This document shows positions 53,649-61,960 of a DNA stretch of 64,000 nt, in pieces. The DNA comes from Bog-532 sp963830385 (GTDB lineage: Bacteria > Actinomycetota > Actinomycetes > Streptosporangiales > Streptosporangiaceae): positions 434,001 through 498,000 of the forward strand of contig CAWHMD010000002.1 of assembly GCA_963830385.1 (NCBI GenBank). The letters run 5' to 3'. Made by a program: the position numbers and the translations under genes. The notes beneath the pieces were generated by a model. That model was not told the DNA's origin. It worked only from the letters and a program-made list of their open reading frames with translations, and ran no database searches. Each line of letters opens with the position of its first letter. Position 1 is the stretch's first letter.

Positions 53649-55301
53649 ATGCTGGAACTGCTCGCGCTGGGACTGGCCGCGGTCGTGGCCATCTGCGTGC
53701 TGCAGCTGCTGGCGAACCGGACCGGGCTGCCCGCGGCGGCCCTGCTGACCGTGGCCGGGCTGGCCTACGCGCTGCTGCCCGGGCCGAATCTGACCCTCAA
53801 CCCGCAGGTCATCCTCACCCTGGTCATCCCGCCGCTGATCTACAGCGCGGCGCTGGACTCCTCGCTGCTGGCCATCCGCCGGAACCTGCGCGCGGTGATC
53901 AGCCTGTCCATCGGGCTGGTGCTGGCCACCTCGCTGCTGACCGGGATCGGCCTGGACCAGGTCATACCGGGGCTGGGGCTGGCCGCCGGGGTGGCTCTGG
54001 GGGCCGCGGTCTCCCCCACCGACCCGGTGGCGGCGCTGGCGGTCGGCGGCCGGGTCGGGCTGCCGGCCCGGCTGATCACGATCATCGAAGGCGAAGGGCT
54101 GCTCAACGACGCCACCGCGCTGACCACGCTGACCGTGGCGGTGACGGCGGCGACCAGCGGCGGCTTCTCGCTCGGGGACGCGGTGCTGCATTTCCTCCTG
54201 GCGGCGGCGGGCGGCCTGGTGGCGGGGGTCATCGTGGCGGTCGCGGTGCGGCTGGCCCGATCGGTGGTGCGCGACCCGCTGCTGGTCAACTGCATCTCGC
54301 TGGCGACCCCGTTCGCCGCCTACCTGCTCGGCGAGGAAGCGCACGTGTCCGGGGTGCTGGCGGTGGCGGTGGCCGGCCTGATGGTCGGTCACGACACACC
54401 CCGCTTCACCACCGGCGCCAGCCGCCTGCAGGTCAGCGCCGTCTGGCGGCTGGTCGACTTCCTGCTGCAGGGGTTCGTGTTCCTGCTCATCGGGCAGCAG
54501 ATCGTGCCGGTGCTCCGGGGCCTGCGCGCCTATCCGGTCTCCACCATCACCGCGGCGGTGCTGGTGACGGTGGGCGTCGTGCTGCTGCTGCGGCCGCTGT
54601 GGCTGGTACTTTCCCAGCACCTGCCGGGGGCGCTGCACACCCGGCTCGGCCTGCCGGGTCGGCTGGCCAAGGGCGGGCGGGAGCGAGCACTCTCGGGGCG
54701 GGAGATCGCGGTGCTGAGCTGGGCTGGCACCCGCGGGGTGATCACCCTGGCCGCTATCTTCACGCTGCCGCTGAGCGCCGCCGGGCACCCGTTCCCGGAC
54801 CGGGACCTGCTGCTGTTCTGCGCCTACCTGGTCGTGGTGGTGACGCTGGTCCTGCAGGGGGTGACGTTCGCCCCGATCGTGCGGGCGCTCGGCGTGCACG
54901 CCGACCCGGCCGACGTGGCGGCGGTCCGCAACGACGCCCGGGCCGCCTCGGTCCAGGCCGGACTGACCCGGCTGGACCAGGTGGCCGAGGATCCGGACGT
55001 GCCCGAGCACGAGCTGGAGGGGCTGCGGTCGACGCTGCAGATCCGGCTGCGGCGCTACCAGACCACGCCCGGCGAGGACGGCGACGGCTGGGAGGGCCCG
55101 GACGTGGCGCCGCCCGGGTCCCCGGAGCACGAGGCCGTGCGCTGGGCGCGGCGGGCGGTCATCGACGCCCAGCGTGAGGAGCTGCTGCGCTGGCGGGACG
55201 CGGGCTGGCTGCCCGATTCCAGCCTGCGAGTACTCGAACGCGAACTTGACCACGAGGAACGCACGTTCGGCACGCAGGATGGGTCTGACGGCGCCCACTG
55301 A
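53649..55301 (+). CDS. monovalent cation/proton antiporter (CPA1, NhaP-like)
   Basis: 550 residues with about 11-12 membrane helices up to residue 420 and a soluble C-terminal tail of 120. AAVSPTDPVAALAV and the ion-site region EGEGLLNDATALT are CPA1 signatures, and SWAGTRGVITLAAIFTLPL is the late conserved segment. It exchanges Na+ or K+ for H+. It starts 27 bases after membrane protein 5 and may belong to the same transcript. Its link to CO oxidation is unclear. Confidence 0.9.
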   Translation: MLELLALGLAAVVAICVLQLLANRTGLPAAALLTVAGLAYALLPGPNLTLNPQVILTLVIPPLIYSAALDSSLLAIRRNLRAVISLSIGLVLATSLLTGIGLDQVIPGLGLAAGVALGAAVSPTDPVAALAVGGRVGLPARLITIIEGEGLLNDATALTTLTVAVTAATSGGFSLGDAVLHFLLAAAGGLVAGVIVAVAVRLARSVVRDPLLVNCISLATPFAAYLLGEEAHVSGVLAVAVAGLMVGHDTPRFTTGASRLQVSAVWRLVDFLLQGFVFLLIGQQIVPVLRGLRAYPVSTITAAVLVTVGVVLLLRPLWLVLSQHLPGALHTRLGLPGRLAKGGRERALSGREIAVLSWAGTRGVITLAAIFTLPLSAAGHPFPDRDLLLFCAYLVVVVTLVLQGVTFAPIVRALGVHADPADVAAVRNDARAASVQAGLTRLDQVAEDPDVPEHELEGLRSTLQIRLRRYQTTPGEDGDGWEGPDVAPPGSPEHEAVRWARRAVIDAQREELLRWRDAGWLPDSSLRVLERELDHEERTFGTQDGSDGAH

Positions 55302-55339
55302 CCCGACCGTAAGCTTGATCCATGCGCCGATGCCCGTGA

Positions 55340-56162
55340 GTGGTCACCGCCGCCCCTGTTGCAGCGTTGGCGACTTTGCTGGCCCTCGGGCTGGCGGTGG
55401 TAGCCGGCGGCAGTGTCTGCTTCTCCGTCGGCCACCAGCACGTCGGTCTCGGACGGCGGGGCCAGCTCGCTGCCCGCCTTCCCGTCGGCCACCGCCAGCC
55501 CGTCGCTGCCCGCGCCGGACACGGCCACCGCCGAGCAGAAGTTCATCGCCGCGGTGTTCACCGACGCGCAGGAAGAGTGGCAGTCGATCTTCACCAAGGC
55601 CGGTAAGCAGTACCGCGCGGCCCGCCTGGTGATCTTCAGCTCGGCCGTGCGGACCGGCTGCGGGACCGAGTCCTCAGAGGTCGGGCCGTTCTACTGCCCG
55701 GCCGACGGGACCGTCTACCTGGACCTGCAGTTCTTCAAGGACATGGAGCAGAAGTACGGGGTCAAGGGCGACTTCTCGCAGGCGTTCGTGGTCGCGCACG
55801 AACTCGGCCACCACATCCAGAACCTGACCGGGGTCAGCTCCCAGGTGGCGCAGCTCAGCCAGCAGTACCCGGCCCAGGCCAACGCGCTGTCGGTCCGGAC
55901 CGAGCTGCAGGCCGACTGCTACGCCGGCGTCTGGGCGCACTCCGCCTACACCCGGGACCTGCTGGACCCCGGCGACCTGGACGAGGCGCTGACGGCGGCC
56001 GCGGCGGTGGGCGACGACTTCCTGCAGAAGCAGGCCAACGGGTCGGTCCAGCCCGAGCAGTGGACGCACGGCTCGTCCGCCCAGCGGCAGAAGTGGCTGC
56101 AGACCGGCTACGACAAGGGTGCGCCGTCGGCCTGCGACACGTTCTCCGCCTCCAGCCCGTAG
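55340..56162 (+). pseudogene. secreted neutral zinc metallopeptidase (YpfJ family), one-base frameshift as assembled
   Basis: GTG at 55340 starts a clean signal peptide (PVAALATLLALGLAVVAGG). Near 55405-55415 the frame is lost, and the mature protein continues in the +1 frame (from 55413, SASPSATSTSVSDGG). Removing one base of the GGCGGC run fuses them. The peptidase domain has HELGHH, PFYCPADGTVYLDLQFF and the downstream ligand region ELQADCYAGVW. It would act outside the cell; substrate unknown. If translation began at 55413 the enzyme would be cytoplasmic, which is unlikely. Confidence 0.7.
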
Positions 56163-56176
56163 CGCTGCCGCCCGGC

Positions 56177-56578
56177 CTAGGCCTGCTCGGTACGGTTGGC
56201 GCCGATCCAGTGCTCTTCCCAAGCCTGGTCGTACTGCTGGTCGTTGCAGCGCGGCTGGTAGACCGCGATCAGCTCGCGGGCGATCTGCTCCCGGTGGGCC
56301 GGGCCGCCGCCGGGTACCTGGTAGATGGCGATGTACACCTTCCAGCGGGACCCGGCCCGCTTGACCCAGCAGGCCGCCCGCGGGTGCCGGAACGGGAACC
56401 GCTCGGCCGACAGGTCGTCGCTGTGGCCGACGTAGGTCACCGCGTACCGCTCGGGCTTGGTCTCCGGCTCGGGCTTGTACAGCACCGCGTAGACGGCGGC
56501 GACGGCCGGTGGGGTCCAGCCCGCCAGCACCCGCGGGCCCTCGAACGGGTACCCGGCCAGCGACCCGAGCCTGATCAC
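56177..56578 (-). CDS. small protein with GIY-YIG-like N-terminal pattern
   Basis: 133 residues. AAVYAVLYK about 20 residues before YAVTYVGHSDDL resembles the two strands and Arg/Glu surroundings of GIY-YIG domains, and HPRAACWVKRAG plus REQIARELIAVYQPRCN complete a compact alpha/beta domain. GTG at 56578 overlaps the preceding gene's stop (GTGA). It is the last gene of the coxD/coxE operon. Nuclease activity is only a guess. Confidence 0.65.
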   Translation of the reverse strand: MIRLGSLAGYPFEGPRVLAGWTPPAVAAVYAVLYKPEPETKPERYAVTYVGHSDDLSAERFPFRHPRAACWVKRAGSRWKVYIAIYQVPGGGPAHREQIARELIAVYQPRCNDQQYDQAWEEHWIGANRTEQA

Positions 56579-56850
56579 TCGCCGTCCTCGTCTTCGCTGA
56601 TCGCCTCGGCCTCGACCACCGGGTAGGCAGGCAGCCCGGCCTTGCTGGCCGCGCGGATGAACTCGTCCCGGCCCTTCTCGATGGCCTCGTCGTGGCTGTC
56701 CGCCTCGACCAGGAGCTGGGCCCCGTAACGGGTGGAGCCGATCCCGGTCGCGATGCCGGAGCTGGGCGCGACCGCGTCGGCCAGCTCGACGATCTCCGCC
56801 TGGGTCAGCACCCGGTCGCCTTCGGCCTGCAGGCTCACGCTCCATCTCAT
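56575..56850 (-). CDS. small conserved hypothetical protein of the coxDE operon
   Basis: 91 residues without signal or helix. The N-terminus (SVSLQAEGDRVLTQAEIVEL) and AQLLVEADSHDEAIEKGRDEF suggest a ferredoxin-like alpha/beta fold; the end is very acidic (EAISEDEDGE). It begins 11 bases after coxE and overlaps the next gene by 4 bases, so the two small proteins are made together. Function unknown. Confidence 0.7.
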   Translation of the reverse strand: MRWSVSLQAEGDRVLTQAEIVELADAVAPSSGIATGIGSTRYGAQLLVEADSHDEAIEKGRDEFIRAASKAGLPAYPVVEAEAISEDEDGE

Positions 56851-56861
56851 GGTCTACCCCC

Positions 56862-57986
56862 TCACAGGGCCGGCAGCAGCGTGGCCAGCTCTTCCAGGCT
56901 CCGCAGGTCGTGGCCGGACAGCAGCAGGTCCACGTGCGGCGCCACCACCATCATGCCCAGCGTGCTGGGCTGGAAGTCTCGATTATCGCGCTTGTGCGGG
57001 TTGAGCCAGACGAGCCGGTGACACTGCCGCCCCAATCGCTCGACCGCGGTGGCCAGCAGCTCGGGGTCGCCCCGGTCCAGGCCGTCCGAGCAGACCACGA
57101 CCACGCCGCCGCGGGCCAGCCCGCGCCGCCCCCAGATCCGGACGAACTCGTCCAGGGACGCCCCGATCCTGGTCCCGCCCTCCCAGTCGAGCACGGCCCG
57201 GCCCGCTTCCTCCAGGGCCTGGTCGGGACGGCGGCGGCCCAGCGGCCGGGTGATCCGGGTCAGCCGGGTGCCGAAGCAGAACACCTCGACCCGGCCGCTG
57301 GCGCGCCGGGCCGAGTGGGCGAACTGCAGCAGGCTGCGCGAGTAGTCGGCCATCGACCCGGACACGTCGAGGATCAGGATCAGCGGGCGCAGCTTGACCT
57401 TGCGCTGCCGCCAGCGCAGCGCGTCGTCGTGCATCCGCATCGTCGCCCTGACCGTGCGCCGCAGGTCGGGGACGCGGCCGGAGCGGGCGGGGGCCGTGCG
57501 TCGGGTCCGCCGCCGGGGCGGGGTGAGCCGTATCCGCCGCATGATCCGCCGCAGCGCGGCCAGCTCCTCGGGGGTGCAGGCGCCGAACGACTTGTGCCGC
57601 AGCGCCTCGGCGTCGGCCGCCATCAGCCCTAGCCGCACTTCTTCTTTGTCCCCGTCCCCGGGCGGATCGGTGTCGATCGCCGGCACGTCCAGCACGGCCC
57701 CGTCGACCCGGGCGCCGACCTGGGTGTTGAGCTGGAGCAGCTCCCGGATCGGGTCGCGGTCGCCGAGGAAGTAGCGGCGGAACACCCGGTCGTAGACGGC
57801 CAGGTCGTCCTTCCTGGTGACCAGGGTGGCGGACCCGGCCCAGTACAGGTCGACCAGGTCGGTGGGGTCCAGCGGCGCCATCGCCCGGCAGTAGGTCAGC
57901 AGCTCGCCGGTGCCGACGGCCAGCCCTTCGGCCCGCAGGGCCTCGGCGAAACCGCGCAGCACCGGGGTGAAGGCGGGGTCAGGCAC
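56862..57986 (-). CDS. coxE: CoxE-like VWA-domain protein
   Basis: 374 residues. The C-terminal VWA domain has the MIDAS motif DVSGSM (207-212), with VVVVCSDGLDRGDPELL later. The N-terminal half is the CoxE domain (GFAEALRAEGLAVGTGELL, LYWAGSATLVTRKDDLAVYD). With the AAA+ protein CoxD it is needed for maturation of the Mo-Cu centre in carboxidotrophs. The Arg-rich segment around 150-180 is notable. The GTG start overlaps coxD by 8 bases. Confidence 0.9.
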   Translation of the reverse strand: MPDPAFTPVLRGFAEALRAEGLAVGTGELLTYCRAMAPLDPTDLVDLYWAGSATLVTRKDDLAVYDRVFRRYFLGDRDPIRELLQLNTQVGARVDGAVLDVPAIDTDPPGDGDKEEVRLGLMAADAEALRHKSFGACTPEELAALRRIMRRIRLTPPRRRTRRTAPARSGRVPDLRRTVRATMRMHDDALRWRQRKVKLRPLILILDVSGSMADYSRSLLQFAHSARRASGRVEVFCFGTRLTRITRPLGRRRPDQALEEAGRAVLDWEGGTRIGASLDEFVRIWGRRGLARGGVVVVCSDGLDRGDPELLATAVERLGRQCHRLVWLNPHKRDNRDFQPSTLGMMVVAPHVDLLLSGHDLRSLEELATLLPAL

Positions 57987-58854
57987 CGGAGGTGATCTCC
58001 GTGAGGTTCTCGCGCACGAAGTCGAGGTCGTCGCGTTCCTTGACGACCGCGCCCAGGGTGACGTCGGCGGTCTGCTCGTCGAGGTCGGTCTCGCCCAGGA
58101 AGTCCAGCGTGCGGGCCCAGTCGATGGTCTCGGCGACCCCCGGTGGCTTGGCCAGGTCCAGCTCCCGCAGCCGGTGCACGGCCGCGACCACCTTGCGGGC
58201 CAGCGTCTCCCCCACCTGCGGCGCCCGCACGGCCACGATCTCCAGCTCCCGCTCGGCCGGCGGGTACCCGATCCAGTGGTAAAGGCAGCGGCGCTTGAGC
58301 GCGTCGTGCAGTTCGCGGGTCCGGTTGGAGGTGAGCACGACCAGCGGCGGGCGCTCGGCCCGGATCGTGCCCACCTCGGGGATCGTGATCTGGAAGTCCG
58401 ACAGCACCTCGAGCAGGAACGCCTCGAACTCGTCGTCGGCCCGGTCGATCTCGTCGATCAGCAGGACGGCCCGGTCGCCGGCCCGGACGGCTTCCAGCAA
58501 CGGCCGTTCGAGCAGGAACTTGGGCCCGAACAGCTGGTCCACGGCGTCATCGCCGGCCAGCTGGTGCTCGCTGAGCGCGCGGATCTGGAGCAGCTGCCGG
58601 GCGTAGTCCCACTCGTACATGGCCTGGCCGGCGTCGATGCCCTCGTAGCACTGCAGCCGGATCAGCTTGCGGCCGAACACCGAGGCCAGCACCTTGGCGG
58701 CCTCGGTCTTGCCCACCCCGACCTCGCCCTCCAGCAGCACCGGGCGTTCCAGCGACAGGGCCACGAACAAGGTGGTGGCGAGCCCGCGGTCGGCCAGGTA
58801 GCCGCCCGCGCGGAGGGTCTCGGTGAGGTCGGCGACGCTACCTGGCAGCTCCAC
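57979..58854 (-). CDS. coxD: CoxD-like MoxR AAA+ ATPase
   Basis: 291 residues with Walker A GEVGVGKT (43-50), Walker B VLLIDEIDRAD, sensor 1 VVLTSNRTRELHDAL and the Arg-finger region KRRCLYHWIGYP. MoxR-type AAA+ proteins act as chaperones with VWA partners; CoxD is required for building the [CuSMoO2] cluster in Oligotropha-type systems. It overlaps coxE and lies 3 bases after the small His-rich gene. The GTG start at 58854 has a plausible GGAG upstream. Confidence 0.92.
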   Translation of the reverse strand: MELPGSVADLTETLRAGGYLADRGLATTLFVALSLERPVLLEGEVGVGKTEAAKVLASVFGRKLIRLQCYEGIDAGQAMYEWDYARQLLQIRALSEHQLAGDDAVDQLFGPKFLLERPLLEAVRAGDRAVLLIDEIDRADDEFEAFLLEVLSDFQITIPEVGTIRAERPPLVVLTSNRTRELHDALKRRCLYHWIGYPPAERELEIVAVRAPQVGETLARKVVAAVHRLRELDLAKPPGVAETIDWARTLDFLGETDLDEQTADVTLGAVVKERDDLDFVRENLTEITSGA

Positions 58855-58857
58855 CGG

Positions 58858-59148
58858 TCAGCGGGCGGCGTTCGGGTCCGGGGCCACCCCGGCGTCCCGG
58901 GCCGGGCCGTACACCAGGTCGGCGACGGTGCCGCCGCGGGCGAGCTTGCCCTCGCGCTCCAGCCGGCCACGCCAGGCCGCCCGCAGGTCCTCGTCGTCGC
59001 CGTCGAACCCGACGTTGCGCATGTTCTTGCAGGACTTGCCCCGCCCGTGGTGGCCGTGATGCCCGAACGCCTCGTCCAGGCCGGCTTCGTCCTGCCCCTG
59101 GGCGGACCACACCGCCCGCAGCACCTCAAGGGCCTCTGACTCTGCCAT
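58858..59148 (-). CDS. small His/Cys/Met-containing protein leading the coxDE operon
   Basis: 96 residues. The centre (residues 28-44) reads AFGHHGHHGRGKSCKNM, giving four His, one Cys and one Met within 15 residues, a pattern suited to binding copper or another soft metal. The rest is acidic and helical (EALEVLRAVWSAQ, EDLRAAWRGRLE). It is the first gene of the operon and lies 3 bases before coxD. I do not recognise a family. A metallochaperone for the Mo-Cu site is my inference. Confidence 0.7.
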   Translation of the reverse strand: MAESEALEVLRAVWSAQGQDEAGLDEAFGHHGHHGRGKSCKNMRNVGFDGDDEDLRAAWRGRLEREGKLARGGTVADLVYGPARDAGVAPDPNAAR

Positions 59149-59220
59149 GGTTCGACTGTAGTTCGGCGGCCGGTTGCTGGCGACCGCGGATTAAGCCTTT
59201 TCTTAACTAGGCTCGATCCC

Positions 59221-60687
59221 ATGCCCCTCTCGCTACCGCGCAGCACGCCCGCCGATCAGCAGACCGACCCGGCCGCCATCCTCGCCTTCCTGGACGCGGT
59301 CGGGGCCCGGCCGGACATCGAGATGCACAGCCTCATGGTCGTGCGGCACGGGCAGGTGATCGCGGCGGGCTGGTGGGCGCCGTACAGCGCGGACCGGCGG
59401 CACTCCCTGTACTCGCTGAGCAAGAGCTTCACCTCCACCGCGGCCGGCTTCGCGCAGGGCGAGGGCCTGCTGGACCTGGATGACCCGGTGGTGAAACATT
59501 TTCCTGAATTTGACGCGGACATCACCGATCCCGGCAGCCGGTCCATCCTGGTGCGGCACGTGGCCGCGATGGCCAGCGGCCACACCCGGGAAATGGCGGG
59601 CGAGGCGCTGGCCCGCGACCCGGACGAGCCGGTGCGCGGGCTGCTGCTGATCCCGCCCGACCGGGAGCCGGGCTCGGTGTTCGCCTACAGCCAGCCGTGC
59701 ACCTACACGCTGGCCAGCATCGTTCAGCGCAACGCGCGGATGCCGCTGACCGAGTACCTGCGGCCCCGGCTGTTCGACCCGCTCGGCATCGGGCCGGTCG
59801 GCTGGCAGACCTGGCCGCCCGGCCGCCAGCAGGGGTTCAGCGGCCTGTTCGCCCGTACCGAGGACATCGCCAAGCTGGGCCTGCTCCACCTGCAGAAAGG
59901 GCGCTGGGACGGCCGTCAGCTGCTGCCCGCCGGCTGGGTGGCCCAGGCCAGCAGCAAGCAGGTAGGCAACCCGGAACGGACCGAACCGGACTGGCGGCAG
60001 GGATACGGCTTCCAGTTCTGGCGGGCGCGGCACGGGTACCGCGGCGACGGGGCGTTCGGGCAGTTCTGCGTGGTGCTGCCGGAGCAGGACACGGTGGTCG
60101 CCATCACCGCCTACACGCTGGACATGCAGGCCGTTCTGGACGCGCTGTGGGAGCACCTGCTGCCCGGCCTGGGCGACGGCTCCGGGCCGCCGCTGGGGGA
60201 CCCGGCCACCGACGAGGCCCAGCTGCGGCTGACCGCCCGGCTGGACGGGCTGGCCCTGGCCGCGGCCGATGGTGACCCCGCCCCGGCGGACTGGGCCGAC
60301 TGGACCGGGAACCCTTTCTCAATAATCTCTGAACGCAGCGCCACGATCCCGGTCAAGCCGACCATCGTGTCCGCGGCCGTGATCCGGGACGGCGACGGCT
60401 GGGGCCTGCGTATCAGCGAACCCGGCAACGCGCTGACGTTCGCCGTCGGCTCCGGCACCTGGACCGTGTCCACCCCGGCCGACGAGCAGGGGCATACGAT
60501 CCCGGTGGCCGCCGCGGGTGGCTGGGACGGCCCGGGCACGCTGCGGGTGGAAGTGATCTTCCTGGAGACCCCGCACCGGATGGACCTGACCCTCTACCGT
60601 CCGGCCCGGGCCGGGACCGCGAGCTGGCGCAGCCCGCCGCTCGCCGACCAGGCCCTGGACTACTTCGGCTGCCCGCCGGAGAGCTAG
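59221..60687 (+). CDS. serine hydrolase of the class C beta-lactamase fold
   Basis: 488 residues. The SxxK motif is Ser65-Lys68 in YSLSKSFTST. The Tyr motif is the variant YSQ (FAYSQPCTYTLASIV), and a late GYRGDGAFGQFCVVLP replaces the KTG box region. The C-terminal 150 residues are a beta-rich DUF3471-like extension. No signal peptide is evident. It probably hydrolyses an ester or amide rather than beta-lactams. It ends tail-to-tail with arcA, overlapping 4 bases. Confidence 0.85.
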   Translation: MPLSLPRSTPADQQTDPAAILAFLDAVGARPDIEMHSLMVVRHGQVIAAGWWAPYSADRRHSLYSLSKSFTSTAAGFAQGEGLLDLDDPVVKHFPEFDADITDPGSRSILVRHVAAMASGHTREMAGEALARDPDEPVRGLLLIPPDREPGSVFAYSQPCTYTLASIVQRNARMPLTEYLRPRLFDPLGIGPVGWQTWPPGRQQGFSGLFARTEDIAKLGLLHLQKGRWDGRQLLPAGWVAQASSKQVGNPERTEPDWRQGYGFQFWRARHGYRGDGAFGQFCVVLPEQDTVVAITAYTLDMQAVLDALWEHLLPGLGDGSGPPLGDPATDEAQLRLTARLDGLALAAADGDPAPADWADWTGNPFSIISERSATIPVKPTIVSAAVIRDGDGWGLRISEPGNALTFAVGSGTWTVSTPADEQGHTIPVAAAGGWDGPGTLRVEVIFLETPHRMDLTLYRPARAGTASWRSPPLADQALDYFGCPPES

Positions 60688-61901
60688 GCGTCGCGCTCGA
60701 TCGGGCAGGTCATGCAGCGCGGGCCGCCGCGGCCGCGGCCGAGCTCGCCGCCGGGGACGGTGATGACCTCGATGCCGTGATCGCGCAGGTAGGTGTTGGT
60801 GGTGACGTTCCGCTCGTAGGCCACGACCACCCCGGGCTCGACGGCCAGCACGTTGCAGCCGTCGTCCCACTGCTCGCGCAGCGCGGCGTGCACGTCCTGG
60901 GCCGCGGTCAGCACGGTGATCTCGGGCAGCTCCAGGGCGGCGGCGATGGCCTTGTGCATGTCCTCGGGCGGATGCTCGGTGACCTTGAGCTCGTCGCTGG
61001 CCGCGCCCGGCTCGACCGTGTAGGACGGCAGCATGCCCATGCCCGCGTACTTGGTGAACACGCCGTAGTCGGCCATGGTGAACAGCGTGTCCAGGTGCAT
61101 GAACGCCCGCTGTTTCGGCATGTCGATGGCCACCAGGCAGCGGGCCGCCCCGGTCGCGAACAGCCGGTGGGCCACCAGTTCCACCGCCTGCGGGGTGGTC
61201 CGCTCGCTCATCCCGACCAGCACCGCGCCGTTGCCGATGACCAGGATGTCGCCGCCCTCGATGGTGGCGGGCTCGGCGTCGGCGCCGTGGTACCAGGTGT
61301 CGAAGTCCGCCCCGGCGAACATCGGGTGCCATTGGTAGATAGCCTCGTCGTAGACGGTCTCCCCCATCCGGGCCTTGAGCCGCATGGCGTTGACCGACAC
61401 CCCGCCGTAGATCCAGGCCGAGGTGTCCCGCTGGTAGAGCAGGTTCGGCAGCGGCGGCAGCACGAAGCCGTCCGGGTCCAGCGAGTGGAAGGCGATGCTC
61501 TTGGGCTCCGGGCCGAACTCGGAGATCTCCCGCTTGGTGATCCCCCCGGCCAGGAACTGGGCCAGCCGGGGCGAGTCCAGGCCGCCCATCGTGGCCCGTA
61601 GCGTGTCCGCCGCCAGCGGTCCCTGCCAGCGGGGGTCGAACACCCGGTCCAGGATCCAGGCCCGGGCCTCGGGGACGTCCAGCGTCCGGGTCAGCAGGTC
61701 GCTGTAGTAGTGCACGGTCACGCCGCGATCCCGCAGCGCACCGGCGAAACTGTCGTGCTCCTCCTGGGCCCGGGTCACCCAGAGCACGTCGTCGAACAGC
61801 AGGTCGGACGCGTTGTCCGGGGTCAGCCGCTTCAGTTCGAGGTCAGGGCGGTGCAGGATGACCTGCCGCAGGCGGCCGACCTCGGAGTCAACGTGGAACA
61901 T
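60684..61901 (-). CDS. arcA: arginine deiminase
   Basis: 405 residues, standard length. It hydrolyses arginine to citrulline and ammonia. The conserved parts are FHVDSEVGRLRQVILHRP, TIEGGDILVIGNGAVLVG with the substrate-binding acidic residues, MHLDTLFTMAD with the catalytic His, and the C-terminal RCMTCP with catalytic Cys396. No arcB, arcC or arcD is adjacent, so the full energy-yielding pathway is not shown here. Confidence 0.95.
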   Translation of the reverse strand: MFHVDSEVGRLRQVILHRPDLELKRLTPDNASDLLFDDVLWVTRAQEEHDSFAGALRDRGVTVHYYSDLLTRTLDVPEARAWILDRVFDPRWQGPLAADTLRATMGGLDSPRLAQFLAGGITKREISEFGPEPKSIAFHSLDPDGFVLPPLPNLLYQRDTSAWIYGGVSVNAMRLKARMGETVYDEAIYQWHPMFAGADFDTWYHGADAEPATIEGGDILVIGNGAVLVGMSERTTPQAVELVAHRLFATGAARCLVAIDMPKQRAFMHLDTLFTMADYGVFTKYAGMGMLPSYTVEPGAASDELKVTEHPPEDMHKAIAAALELPEITVLTAAQDVHAALREQWDDGCNVLAVEPGVVVAYERNVTTNTYLRDHGIEVITVPGGELGRGRGGPRCMTCPIERDA

Positions 61902-61960
61902 GCCTTCCCGTCCAAGCGCTCGGTGAGCAGATCTTCATATGCTAGAGCCGTGAGTACCTG

